From HB2-32-21 sp003448675 (GTDB lineage: Bacteria; Pseudomonadota; Gammaproteobacteria; Pseudomonadales; Porticoccaceae), in the NCBI GenBank assembly GCA_041584755.1, contig JBFHDK010000002.1, positions 1 to 64,000 of the forward strand: a DNA stretch of 64,000 bases, written 5' to 3'. The translations under genes were made by a program, and so were the position numbers. Positions within the stretch are counted from its first letter, which is position 1; every line of letters starts with the position of its first letter. Shown piece after piece: positions 8,701 through 17,611 of the stretch. The notes under the pieces are model-generated. The model was given only the letters and a program-made list of their open reading frames with translations. It did no database searches and had not been told where the DNA came from.

Positions 8701-9729
8701 ATGAGTTGGCAAAGCCCACGGGGAATTTACCCCGCCACCCGCCTGCGACGCAGTCGCCGTCATGATTTTTCCAGGCGTCTGGTCAGAGAAAACCAGCTGT
8801 CCTGCGACGACCTGATCCTGCCGGTTTTTGTCTTGGAAGGCAGCAACCGACGGGAAGCGGTTACTTCCATGCCCGGTGTCGAGCGCCTGTCCATCGACCT
8901 GCTGACTGAACTGGCGCGACAATGTTCGACCCTCAGCATTCCCGCTCTGGCACTGTTTCCAGTCACGCCGCCGGACAAGAAAAGCCTCAATGCCGAGGAA
9001 GCCTGGAATCCCGATGGCCTGGCCCAGCGGGCGGTCCGGGCGGTAAAGGAAGCGGTGCCAGAGCTGGGCCTGATTACCGATGTGGCCCTCGACCCCTTCA
9101 CCACCCACGGCCAGGACGGCATCCTTGGTGAGAACGGCCGGGATACGGGCTATGTGCTTAACGATGTCACCGTCGAAGCGCTAACCCGCCAGGCGCTGTC
9201 CCACGCCGAGGCTGGCGCCGACATCGTCGCACCCTCGGACATGATGGACGGTCGCATCGGCGCCATTCGTTCCGCCCTGGAACGGGACGGACACAACAAT
9301 ACCGCCATCCTGGCCTACTCAGCCAAGTACGCATCAAGCTATTACGGCCCCTTTCGCGACGCCGTGGGCTCCGCGGGCAACCTCAAGGGTGGCGATAAAT
9401 TCAGCTACCAGATGGATCCAGCTAACAGTGACGAGGCCCTCCACGAGTGCGCGCTCGACCTGGCTGAGGGCGCCGATATGATCATGGTCAAACCGGGCAT
9501 GCCCTATCTGGACGTCGTCCGACGGGTCAAGGACGAACTCCAGGCTCCCACTTTCGTTTATCAGGTCAGCGGCGAATACGCGATGCACTGCGCAGCCTTC
9601 GAGCACGACTGGTTGAACCGGGAGGCGGTGATTCTGGAATCCCTGCTGGCCTTCAAACGGGCCGGGGCCGACGCCATCCTGACCTACTTCGCCCTGGAAG
9701 CGGCGAAACTGTTGCAAGGCCAAAACTAA
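8701..9729 (+). CDS. hemB: Delta-aminolevulinic acid dehydratase (porphobilinogen synthase)
   Basis: Condenses two 5-aminolevulinate molecules to porphobilinogen. The 342-residue TIM-barrel protein has the two active-site lysines in YSAKYASSYYGPFRDA and MIMVKPGMPYLD, and the segments TDVALDPFTTHGQDG and DIVAPSDMMDGR. ALDPFTTHGQDG lacks the cysteine cluster of zinc-type enzymes (D-x-A-L-D rather than Cys ligands), which suggests a Mg-dependent form; this is inference. It starts 23 bases after the Nudix gene. Confidence 0.97.
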   Translation: MSWQSPRGIYPATRLRRSRRHDFSRRLVRENQLSCDDLILPVFVLEGSNRREAVTSMPGVERLSIDLLTELARQCSTLSIPALALFPVTPPDKKSLNAEEAWNPDGLAQRAVRAVKEAVPELGLITDVALDPFTTHGQDGILGENGRDTGYVLNDVTVEALTRQALSHAEAGADIVAPSDMMDGRIGAIRSALERDGHNNTAILAYSAKYASSYYGPFRDAVGSAGNLKGGDKFSYQMDPANSDEALHECALDLAEGADMIMVKPGMPYLDVVRRVKDELQAPTFVYQVSGEYAMHCAAFEHDWLNREAVILESLLAFKRAGADAILTYFALEAAKLLQGQN

Positions 9730-9731
9730 CG

Positions 9732-10820
9732 GTGGATCGCGCTTTTGCACTGCTACACACCTATCTGGGAGGTGGGGGACAAACCTGCCTCCTGGTAGCC
9801 GACGAAAACCTGGGTGAAGCGTCTTTCAATACCATCGACTCAGGGATAGACGTTATCAGCAACCGTTTCGACATTGCCCACTCCGCCCAAAACGCGGGTC
9901 TGCAAACACACTTTAACGACTTCGACTTCAGCGGCTACCCCGCCAACCACTTTGCCCGCCTCTGTTATCGCCTATCCAAGGAAAAGGCCGTGGTCGAGCA
10001 CGTCATCCGCCAGGCCTTGCGGGTACTCCAGGTCGAGGGGGAGCTAATTCTCTGCGGCGCTAAAAACGAGGGGCTCAAGCGCTTTGCAAAATACGCAGCG
10101 CAACTGTTTCAAGGCAGTGCGGACATTCGCAAATCCGGCTCCCTTTACCTTGCTCGCATCACCAAAAACGGTAATGAAGCCAGTACCCAGCCACCGCCGG
10201 ATGACTACGGCCAGATATTGCCAGTAGAGGTGGATCTGGAGGACCTGGGACTGCCGTCCCTGCAGGGACGGACGCGGATAACGCTGGCCAGCAAGGCGGG
10301 AATGTTCGGCGCCGGCAGGATTGATGCGGGCAGCGCCATGCTGGCAGCCTGTATGCCGGCTTTTTTTGCCGGCTTTGATCGAGCGCCCCGAAGCTTGCTC
10401 GATCTCGGCTGCGGGTATGGCTATCTCAGCGTTTGCGCCGGCGGCTTTGGTTTCGAGCGTATCGTCGCCACCGATAATTGCGCCGCGGCAATAGAAGCCT
10501 GTAAAAAAAATGCCGCAACCTCGGGCCTACCCATTGAAGTGATCGCCGACGATTGCGCCGGGTCAATCCGTGCCCCGTTCGATGTGGTGCTCTGCAATCC
10601 CCCTTTCCATCGGGGGTTTAAAGCTGATTCCCGTCTTGGGCTACGTTTTCTGCAGACCGCCGCCAACCGTCTGAACCCACATGGTCAGGCCCTGTTCGTG
10701 GTAAATCAGTTCATTCCCCTGGAAAAGCTGGCGGCCAGCTATTTCGAAAGCCTCGAAGTCATCGCCCGCGACCCAAGCTTTAAACTGATGACCTTGAGCA
10801 GGCCACGCCTTCGATATTAG
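9732..10820 (+). CDS. rsmC: RsmC-like 16S rRNA (guanine-N2)-methyltransferase
   Basis: Protein of 362 residues with the two-domain RsmC/RlmG architecture: a degenerate N-terminal methyltransferase-like half and an active C-terminal half. In the C-terminal half the SAM motif SLLDLGCGYGYLSV (about residue 220) and the catalytic NPPFH motif in VVLCNPPFHRGF mark a guanine-N2 methyltransferase. RsmC modifies G1207 of 16S rRNA. The start is GTG two bases after the hemB stop, so translation is likely coupled to hemB. RlmG (23S rRNA) is the main alternative; length and layout favour RsmC. Confidence 0.82.
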   Translation: MDRAFALLHTYLGGGGQTCLLVADENLGEASFNTIDSGIDVISNRFDIAHSAQNAGLQTHFNDFDFSGYPANHFARLCYRLSKEKAVVEHVIRQALRVLQVEGELILCGAKNEGLKRFAKYAAQLFQGSADIRKSGSLYLARITKNGNEASTQPPPDDYGQILPVEVDLEDLGLPSLQGRTRITLASKAGMFGAGRIDAGSAMLAACMPAFFAGFDRAPRSLLDLGCGYGYLSVCAGGFGFERIVATDNCAAAIEACKKNAATSGLPIEVIADDCAGSIRAPFDVVLCNPPFHRGFKADSRLGLRFLQTAANRLNPHGQALFVVNQFIPLEKLAASYFESLEVIARDPSFKLMTLSRPRLRY

Positions 10821-11372
10821 TCAGGGCGACAATTGCGCCATCACTGCCTGCAAACGCCGCCGCAAAGCTGAACCGGCGGCGCTGTAGCTAATACCGCGGC
10901 GGGCAAACTGCCCGGCCAGCTGATCCTTACCCTGGCCCAGATAGGCGCTGGCCAGGACCAGGTAGACTTCCGCTGCTCGGGGGTCCAGGCGTTGAGCGCG
11001 CTCGGCAACGGCAATCGCTCGATCAAAGTCGTCCTGGCGATAGTGCCCCCAGGCCGCTTCCAGCAGACTGTCCACTGCTTTACCCGCCGACCCCGACGAC
11101 TCGACTGGCGCAATCGCATAAGTTGGTGCCTGCTCCTCTTCCGATACGGCATCGGTGGCGGGCTCGGGGTAAGAGCCAGCAGGCGGCGCCGAAACGGGCG
11201 AGGGGCTATGGATCGGCGCCGGTGCGCCCTGGTACATGGGTGCACAAGCCGTCAGCAACGCGGCCAGTACCAGGGAGCTTCCCACCCCCATGCATTGATA
11301 CCACCGGCTACCCCTTACATCCGCGCTAGTCATATCCTGTCTTTCCCTGGTTTTATTTGAAAAAGCATTCAC
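10821..11372 (-). CDS. lpoP: TPR lipoprotein encoded with PBP1b, probable LpoP-type activator
   Basis: A 183-residue lipoprotein. The hydrophobic segment SLVLAALL leads to a lipobox LTAC; the modified Cys is residue 43 from the GTG at 11372 or residue 30 from an ATG at 11333, the latter giving a more normal signal length. A Pro/Ala-rich linker follows, then tetratricopeptide-like helices (DDFDRAIAVAERAQRLDPRAAEVYLVLASAY, about residues 115-150, in two pieces). The GTG overlaps the mrcB stop (GTGA), so it is in the mrcB operon. In Pseudomonas aeruginosa the TPR lipoprotein LpoP, encoded with ponB, activates PBP1b; the same setting and architecture suggest this role here. It was not tested against that sequence. 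Confidence 0.75.
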   Translation of the reverse strand: MNAFSNKTRERQDMTSADVRGSRWYQCMGVGSSLVLAALLTACAPMYQGAPAPIHSPSPVSAPPAGSYPEPATDAVSEEEQAPTYAIAPVESSGSAGKAVDSLLEAAWGHYRQDDFDRAIAVAERAQRLDPRAAEVYLVLASAYLGQGKDQLAGQFARRGISYSAAGSALRRRLQAVMAQLSP

Positions 11373-13693
11373 CAGCCCAGAACCCCTCTGAGCCAGTCGG
11401 CAATATTACCGCCCCGACCACGCTCGCTACAGCGAGCAAAATCGATGGGTTCACTGCCTTTGATAAACGGAAGTTTACGGGCGCCCTCACAATCCGCCCC
11501 ACTGAGCAGGCCGGTTCGCGTTTCCACCCAGTGGTATTCAACGTTTTCAGGCTGGACAAAATTCAGGGAAGAGACGCCAATTCGCGCCATGATTTGCGCC
11601 CATACCTTCAGCGCACCCGTGGAACCGGTCAGAGGCATCATGCCGTTGTCATCCCGCCCCACCCAGACCACGGCGAGATAGTTACCACCAAAGCCAGCAA
11701 ACCAGCTGTCCCGCTGATCATTGGAGGTGCCGGTCTTGCCTGCCAGGGCTACTTCGGGCCCTATCGTTGTATAAGCCCCCTTACCGGTGCCCTCGCGCAC
11801 CACCGCTTGCATGGCGTATTGAAGCAGATGCATGACACCCGGCTCAAAGCGCGCCTCGCTCTGACGCGGATAACGCTTGAGCGGCTGATTGTCGCTCGTG
11901 TAAACCGACTCGATGGCGCTGAGGGGACTGTAATAGCCGTCACTGGCAATGGTGTGATAAAGACTCGCCACATCCAGAGGCGACATACTCACTCCACCCA
12001 GGGCCAAAGCAGGCACTTGGGGCAGGTCGCCATCATAGCCCAGCTCTCTCACGGTTTTAGCCACTGCGGCTACGCCCAGTTGAGCTGCAAGGCGAGCAGT
12101 GGCCTGATTATAGGAACGCGCCAGGGCTTCGTAGGCTGGCACCTGACCATGCTCAAGACGATCAAAATTTTTCGGCTGCCAATGGCTGCCATCGGCCAGC
12201 GCCAAACTGAACGAACTGTCATCTACAAGCGAGGACAGGGTATAACCCTGCCCAAGGGCCGTGAGGTAAACCGCCGGCTTGATGGTTGAGCCAACCGAAC
12301 GCCGGGCATCCAGAGCCCGATTAAACCCAGCAACCCCGCCCTTGCGCGAACCCGCCAGCGCCACGACTTCGCCAGTGCCCACGCGCACAACCACAGCTGC
12401 CGCCTGCAAACTGTTATCGTCCAGACGCCATTGGCGCTCCAGCTCTGTCAACTGTTTTGCCAGTGTGGCTTGCACCCGCCGCTGTAGCTGCGGATCAAAA
12501 CTGGTAAACACCCGCAGACCTTCCGAGCGCAGGGCCTTTTCCGGGTAGTCCCGGCGCAACTGCCGCTGTGTCAGGTCAAGGTAGCCGGGAAACAGGTTCA
12601 TGCTGGTGCCCGGCTTACTGGAAATATCCAGGCCTCGGCCCTTCGCCCGCCGCGCTGAATCACCATCGAGCATTTCCAGGTTCGCCAGTTGATCAATGAC
12701 CAGGTTTCTGCGCGCCAGCGCCCGCTCGGGATGTCGCCGGGGGTCGTAGTAGGAGGCGCCTTTTAACAGACCGGTCAGTAACGCTACCTGATGAACGTCC
12801 AGCTCTCGTAGCGGTTGGCGAAAATAATGGCGGCTGGCCATGCCAAAACCGTGGATCGCCCGCTTGCCGGCCTGACCCAGATAAATTTCGTTAATATAGG
12901 TTTCGAGAATTTCAGCCTTGCTGTAGTGAAGCTCAAGGAGCACGGCCATGACCGCTTCCAGCGCCTTGCGCACCAGGGTTCGCTCTCGGGTGAGATAGAA
13001 ATTCTTCACCAGCTGCTGCGTGATGGTGCTGCCACCCTGGCTCATTTTCCCCTGGCGCAGATTCCCAAGTAACGCGCGAGCAATACCACGGAGGGAAACC
13101 CCGCGATGGTGGTAGAAATTACGGTCTTCCACGGCCAGCAGGCTATCGATAAGGTAAGGGGGCAAATCCTCCAGCAAAACGGGCTCGCGATCTTCCAGGT
13201 GCTCAGGGTAAATGCCGCCGATCAGCAGCGGTTCCAGGCGAGCCAGGGCCAGGGCTTTGCCGGCGCCGTCCCTGATTGAGCGAATACCTCTACTGTCGAA
13301 TCGGAGCTGAATATTATGCTCTGGCTGTTCACCATCCCAAAACTCAAAAACCCGGGAGCGAATATTCAGCCGCTGGCCCTGGAGCCAAAACTGGCCCGGC
13401 CCATTGACGGAATCGACTTGCCGATACCCCAGTTTACTCAGCTCCCAAAGTAATTGGTCACGGCTTAAATTCAGACCCTCGTAAAGCTCCAGAGGTCGGC
13501 TGTAGACATGGCTCGGCAGGGACCATTTGGCGCCAGAAAATTTTTCCCTGACGATGAAGTCCAATATCAGCACACCCCCAGCGCCCACCAACAGGACCAA
13601 CAGGATAAGCCACCGGGCGAGGCGCCGAAGCCGACCCGGCCGGGCACGTCGGCGCTGGTTTTTTTTCGTCTTAGGCTTCTTTTTACTCGGCAA
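11369..13693 (-). CDS. mrcB: Penicillin-binding protein 1B, bifunctional transglycosylase/transpeptidase
   Basis: Class A PBP (774 residues) that polymerises glycan strands and crosslinks peptides in the periplasm. A very basic cytoplasmic tail (residues 1-28) precedes one membrane segment (about 29-48). A UB2H-like region spans about 60-150. The GT51 domain has the catalytic Glu189 in EDRNFYHHRG and the motif GGSTITQQLVKN. The transpeptidase domain has the SxxK motif S469-T-I-K472, SYN at 527-529 and KTGT at 653-656. Its UB2H domain in E. coli receives LpoB; here the overlapping downstream gene is a TPR lipoprotein, more like the pseudomonad LpoP arrangement. Confidence 0.96.
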   Translation of the reverse strand: MPSKKKPKTKKNQRRRARPGRLRRLARWLILLVLLVGAGGVLILDFIVREKFSGAKWSLPSHVYSRPLELYEGLNLSRDQLLWELSKLGYRQVDSVNGPGQFWLQGQRLNIRSRVFEFWDGEQPEHNIQLRFDSRGIRSIRDGAGKALALARLEPLLIGGIYPEHLEDREPVLLEDLPPYLIDSLLAVEDRNFYHHRGVSLRGIARALLGNLRQGKMSQGGSTITQQLVKNFYLTRERTLVRKALEAVMAVLLELHYSKAEILETYINEIYLGQAGKRAIHGFGMASRHYFRQPLRELDVHQVALLTGLLKGASYYDPRRHPERALARRNLVIDQLANLEMLDGDSARRAKGRGLDISSKPGTSMNLFPGYLDLTQRQLRRDYPEKALRSEGLRVFTSFDPQLQRRVQATLAKQLTELERQWRLDDNSLQAAAVVVRVGTGEVVALAGSRKGGVAGFNRALDARRSVGSTIKPAVYLTALGQGYTLSSLVDDSSFSLALADGSHWQPKNFDRLEHGQVPAYEALARSYNQATARLAAQLGVAAVAKTVRELGYDGDLPQVPALALGGVSMSPLDVASLYHTIASDGYYSPLSAIESVYTSDNQPLKRYPRQSEARFEPGVMHLLQYAMQAVVREGTGKGAYTTIGPEVALAGKTGTSNDQRDSWFAGFGGNYLAVVWVGRDDNGMMPLTGSTGALKVWAQIMARIGVSSLNFVQPENVEYHWVETRTGLLSGADCEGARKLPFIKGSEPIDFARCSERGRGGNIADWLRGVLGW

Positions 13694-13828
13694 TACCCGC
13701 TCCTATACGCAAAAGTCTCCCGGCACTCACCACCCTTGCCGGAGCCACCGAATCATAGCAAGTCAACCGGGTGTTTACTCTGTCGGAGTGGCGGCGATAA
13801 TGGACGCTTTTAGGAGATCAGCTGACAT

Positions 13829-14842
13829 ATGACCGACAAGCAGTACCACGTTTACGGCATCGGCGCGGCCCTGGTGGATACCGAGATCGAAGTCCAGGAT
13901 CATGAACTAAGCGCCTTTGGCATTGAAAAGGGGCTCATGACCCTGGTTGATGAAGCCAGACAGGAAACGCTCATGGAGCACCTGGAGGACCATCTTATTG
14001 TCGCCCGACGCACCAGTGGCGGATCGGCCGCGAACAGTATAATCGCGGTCAGCTGCTTTGGCGGTGACTGCTATTATTCGTGCAAGGTTGCCGACGACGA
14101 TAACGGCCACTTCTACCTTGCCGACCTGAGCGCAGCCGGCGTTCACCACCCCGGTAACGGTGCGCTATCCGAAGGCACCACCGGCAAATGCCTGGTGCTA
14201 ATCACCCCCGATGCCGAGCGCACTATGAACACCTATCTCGGCATCAGCGAAACCATTGGCGTCGCCAACCTGGATCTGGCAGCGGTCGCCGCTTCTCACT
14301 ATCTGTATATCGAAGGCTACCTGGTAACGTCCGACAGCGGCAAGGAAGCCTGCATTGTTGCTCGCGAGCATGCCGAAGCGAACGGCACCAAAACCGCCCT
14401 GAGCCTGTCCGACCCCGGCCTCGTTACACATTTCCGGCCCGGACTCCAGGATATGGTCGGCGATGGTGTCGATCTGCTGTTTTGCAACCGCGAGGAAGCT
14501 TTGGCCTGGACCGGCGAACAGGAAATGCAAGCGGTATTAGACGCAATGAAAGCCAGCGCTGGCGCCTTTGCCATTACCCTCGGCGCCCGGGGAGCACTTG
14601 TCTTTGACGGCAGCAACCTGCATGAGATAGCGCCCACCCCGGTCACTGCGGTGGACACCAATGGCGCCGGCGATATGTTCGCCGGGGCGTTTTTATACGG
14701 TATTACTTCGGGTATGAACTACGCTCAGGCCGGACGACTGGCCAGTATCGCCGCGGCTAATGTGGTCACTCAGTTCGGCCCCCGGTTACACCGGGATCAG
14801 CACAAAACCGTGCTGGAATCTCTGCAAAATAGCACTCGTTAA
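13829..14842 (+). CDS. PfkB-family adenosine kinase
   Basis: Sugar/nucleoside kinase of the PfkB (ribokinase) superfamily, 337 residues. The N-terminal GG-type motif region is in ARRTSGGSAANSIIAVSCFGG, and the C-terminal signature DTNGAGDMFAGAFLYG contains the catalytic Asp and anion hole. Overall resemblance is to the proteobacterial group annotated as adenosine kinase, which phosphorylates adenosine to AMP; other PfkB substrates (inosine, ribose, fructose) are not excluded. SAH hydrolase (ahcY, 54538) makes adenosine, so an adenosine salvage enzyme would fit. It stands alone, divergent from mrcB, with TAGGAG upstream of the ATG. Confidence 0.8.
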   Translation: MTDKQYHVYGIGAALVDTEIEVQDHELSAFGIEKGLMTLVDEARQETLMEHLEDHLIVARRTSGGSAANSIIAVSCFGGDCYYSCKVADDDNGHFYLADLSAAGVHHPGNGALSEGTTGKCLVLITPDAERTMNTYLGISETIGVANLDLAAVAASHYLYIEGYLVTSDSGKEACIVAREHAEANGTKTALSLSDPGLVTHFRPGLQDMVGDGVDLLFCNREEALAWTGEQEMQAVLDAMKASAGAFAITLGARGALVFDGSNLHEIAPTPVTAVDTNGAGDMFAGAFLYGITSGMNYAQAGRLASIAAANVVTQFGPRLHRDQHKTVLESLQNSTR

Positions 14843-14875
14843 GCATAGGGGACCCAGCTAACGACGAAGCACCAA

Positions 14876-17425
14876 TCAGGGGAAAAACTTGTCAAGGGTC
14901 TGTGGAATGTCGATATAAAAGCCCTGTCCGTAGTCGACGCCAATCTGCTCCAAAATGGCAAGCTGGCTCTGATTCTCGATACTTTCCGCAATCGTGGAAA
15001 TACCCATGATATGAGCCAGATGATTAATCGCGCTAACCATGGAGTAATCGACATCATTAAATTCTATATTGCGGATAAAACTGCCATCGAACTTTAGAAA
15101 GTCCACCGGCAAGTCCTTCAGGTAACCAAAGGACGAGAGACCACTGCCGAAATCATCCAGAGAAAAATAACACCCCCTCGCCTTGACCTGATGTATCAGA
15201 TCAAGTGCCCGGTCAAATTCCCGGATCGCCGTGGTTTCGGTGATTTCAAATTGCAGCTGCCGCGGATCTATATTTGAATCATCGATAAGTTGCAGCAAAT
15301 AATTCTTGAAACGCTCATCACCTATCGTCGCCCCGGACAGATTCACGGACAGTCGTAAATCCGGCTGATTTCGAAGTGCTTTACCGCCAAGGTCCGCGAT
15401 CACCCGCTTCACCACCCAGCGATCAATATCGTCGATTAACCCATACTGCTCCGCTGCGGGGATAAATTCACCGGGTGCTACGAGCTGTCCACCCTCGTCT
15501 TGCAAACGAATCAGCACCTCAAAGTGACTGTATTGCTTCCGATCACCGCCAAGGGCAATAATGGGCTGATAGTAAAGCTGGAAACGATCCTGTTCGATGG
15601 CGTCGGAAATTTTGGGCACCCAGGTCGCAGCCTTTCGCAACACCGGTCGGTCTTCCTGCTCCTGGCGAAAATGTACGCGGTTCCGGCCAACTTCTTTTGC
15701 CGCGGCACAGGAAGCCGCCGCCGCCACCAGCACATCGGTTTCCGAACTGGTACTGCTATCGATGATTTCAACGCCGACATTGACGCCAATCTTCAGACGG
15801 CGCTCCTCCCAGGGAAAAGAAAAAGACCGAACCTGCTGCAACATTGTTTCGATCAATTCGTTGACCTCGTCCACCGAGCATTCCTGCAAAAGGACCGCGA
15901 ACTCATCATTACCCACCCGCGCCACCAAATGATCGACTCCCACCACCTCCTGCAACAACTTGCCACACTCCAGCAGAAGCATATCTCCGGCCACGCGCCC
16001 ACCCGTGTCATTGACGAGGGAAAAACTGTGCAGGTCAATATAAAGGAGCGCATGGCGCTGATCGCCAAGACGAGCCGACTCGATAGCTTGCGCCAACCGG
16101 GCTTCAAGAAAGCGTCGGTTGGGCAATTGCGTGAGGGGGTCGTGATCCGTTTGCCAGGACAACCGGCTGGACATCCTCGTGGCCGGATCGAGGGTTCTAA
16201 ACACCAGCACACAGCCAGTAATACGATTCTGGCGATCCCGCAGGGGCATTGCCGAACCACTGATTGCGATCGGCGCGCGCTGCTTTACCAGCAACTGCGT
16301 ATTGTCCGGAGTTACACAGGTGGAGCCTCTGCGTAGTGCTTCACCGCAGGGATCAATATGGACTCCTCTTTCGTCCTGCATTTGCAGTAAAGACTGGATT
16401 GCCTCACCGTAACCCTGCTCCGATCCCAGGCCAAGCATCTCCAAACCCACCGGGTTTATCTGTTCAACCGCACCCTCGGCATCGGTCAGCACAATGCCGT
16501 CGGCGACCTGACTGAATACCGCGGCCAACAATTCACGCTGGCGCTTCAGGGCCTCCAGGTTACCCGTTTGCGAAGAAATATCCCGGCACCACAGGACAAA
16601 ATAACCACCCCCGCGCAGAGAAGGACAGACGGTAATCTGGTAAGTGTGAGCTCGCCCATCGGCGTTGACAATCTCCATCTGGCTTTCTGGAGCTTGCTTG
16701 AGCCTGGTGGCCACCAAAGCCCGATAATCATCGGATTCGGCAGCATCACTTAAAGCTGGAAACAACAGGCGCAGCGGTGTGCCAATGAGCTGCTCCCGGG
16801 AAAACCCACTGACCTCCAGCAATTGCTCGTTGACGACTTCTATAAGACCGCTCGCAGTGACTTCAATAAGCGGATGCTCGGAGGATTCAAGCTGGACGAC
16901 GAAACCTTCATCTTCACCAGACAGATTATCGTCATGCTTCGGCATTTCGAGACGATCATTCCCAATATTGGTCGGGGAGGTAACTGGTGTGGAAGTGTAG
17001 GGTGCCTCCATAAATTCGAGCAAACAACCCCGACCCTCCCGCCACGACATTGGGGTCAAGGCAAATCGGGACAAAGGTAACAGACGATCACCGCGAGTCA
17101 TGGCCGCTTCCAGCTGGTCAAGGCGTCGTGGTTCCCGATCCAGGGTCCAGGTAAGCGCCTCTTGGGATCGCAGCGCTTCGTCAATGCCTCTTGCAAACTC
17201 GCCGCCAACAATGGCCGGCATCATCGCTTCGAGGGAACGCCCCAGCGCCTCCGCGCCAGTGATACCGGTCCAGTCACCCATCCACGCATTCCAGACCAAC
17301 ACATGCCCGTTCTGATCTAGAACGACGACACCATCGGTTTGTTTATCCACCATCTCGACGAGGAGCTCGCGCAGCTTTTCGTCATTGAGGACATTCAAAT
17401 CCAAGTTCAGCTCAGCCCCGGTCAC
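14876..17425 (-). CDS. PAS-GGDEF-EAL cyclic-di-GMP protein
   Basis: A cytosolic sensor/effector of 849 residues with no clear membrane segment. Three PAS-like domains occupy roughly residues 1-415. The GGDEF domain (about 430-595) has RVGNDEF in place of RGGDEF, so its diguanylate cyclase activity is doubtful. The EAL domain (about 610-849) keeps the metal and catalytic residues: FEVLIRL, NLSGATIGD, FEITETTAI, LDDFGSGLSSF, LKFDGSF, TIAESIE and YGQGFYI. It is therefore likely a c-di-GMP phosphodiesterase whose GGDEF domain is regulatory. It starts at a GTG preceded by GGAGG. Input signal unknown. Confidence 0.88.
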   Translation of the reverse strand: MTGAELNLDLNVLNDEKLRELLVEMVDKQTDGVVVLDQNGHVLVWNAWMGDWTGITGAEALGRSLEAMMPAIVGGEFARGIDEALRSQEALTWTLDREPRRLDQLEAAMTRGDRLLPLSRFALTPMSWREGRGCLLEFMEAPYTSTPVTSPTNIGNDRLEMPKHDDNLSGEDEGFVVQLESSEHPLIEVTASGLIEVVNEQLLEVSGFSREQLIGTPLRLLFPALSDAAESDDYRALVATRLKQAPESQMEIVNADGRAHTYQITVCPSLRGGGYFVLWCRDISSQTGNLEALKRQRELLAAVFSQVADGIVLTDAEGAVEQINPVGLEMLGLGSEQGYGEAIQSLLQMQDERGVHIDPCGEALRRGSTCVTPDNTQLLVKQRAPIAISGSAMPLRDRQNRITGCVLVFRTLDPATRMSSRLSWQTDHDPLTQLPNRRFLEARLAQAIESARLGDQRHALLYIDLHSFSLVNDTGGRVAGDMLLLECGKLLQEVVGVDHLVARVGNDEFAVLLQECSVDEVNELIETMLQQVRSFSFPWEERRLKIGVNVGVEIIDSSTSSETDVLVAAAASCAAAKEVGRNRVHFRQEQEDRPVLRKAATWVPKISDAIEQDRFQLYYQPIIALGGDRKQYSHFEVLIRLQDEGGQLVAPGEFIPAAEQYGLIDDIDRWVVKRVIADLGGKALRNQPDLRLSVNLSGATIGDERFKNYLLQLIDDSNIDPRQLQFEITETTAIREFDRALDLIHQVKARGCYFSLDDFGSGLSSFGYLKDLPVDFLKFDGSFIRNIEFNDVDYSMVSAINHLAHIMGISTIAESIENQSQLAILEQIGVDYGQGFYIDIPQTLDKFFP

Positions 17426-17611
17426 ACAATCCTCCGGCTAGATTAACCCAGCACTCGCCCAGGGCCCTAAAGCCATGAGACCAGGGAGTGGCTGATACGA
17501 CCCGTTTTGCCTGTGCAACATATTGTTTTGACGATGCTGACATCACCTGTAAATCCTTTACCGGCTTCTCCGCATTGCTAGCGTGTTGTTCACCCATTAT
17601 CGGGTCCGGGT

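Noticed and set aside
11357..12289. A 310-codon open frame antisense to mrcB
   Set aside because: It runs through the transpeptidase motifs of PBP1b in antisense and has no family features.
17412..17597. A 61-codon frame between the DUF2333 and PAS-GGDEF-EAL genes
   Set aside because: It overlaps the start of the downstream gene, has no ribosome-binding site and no recognisable features.
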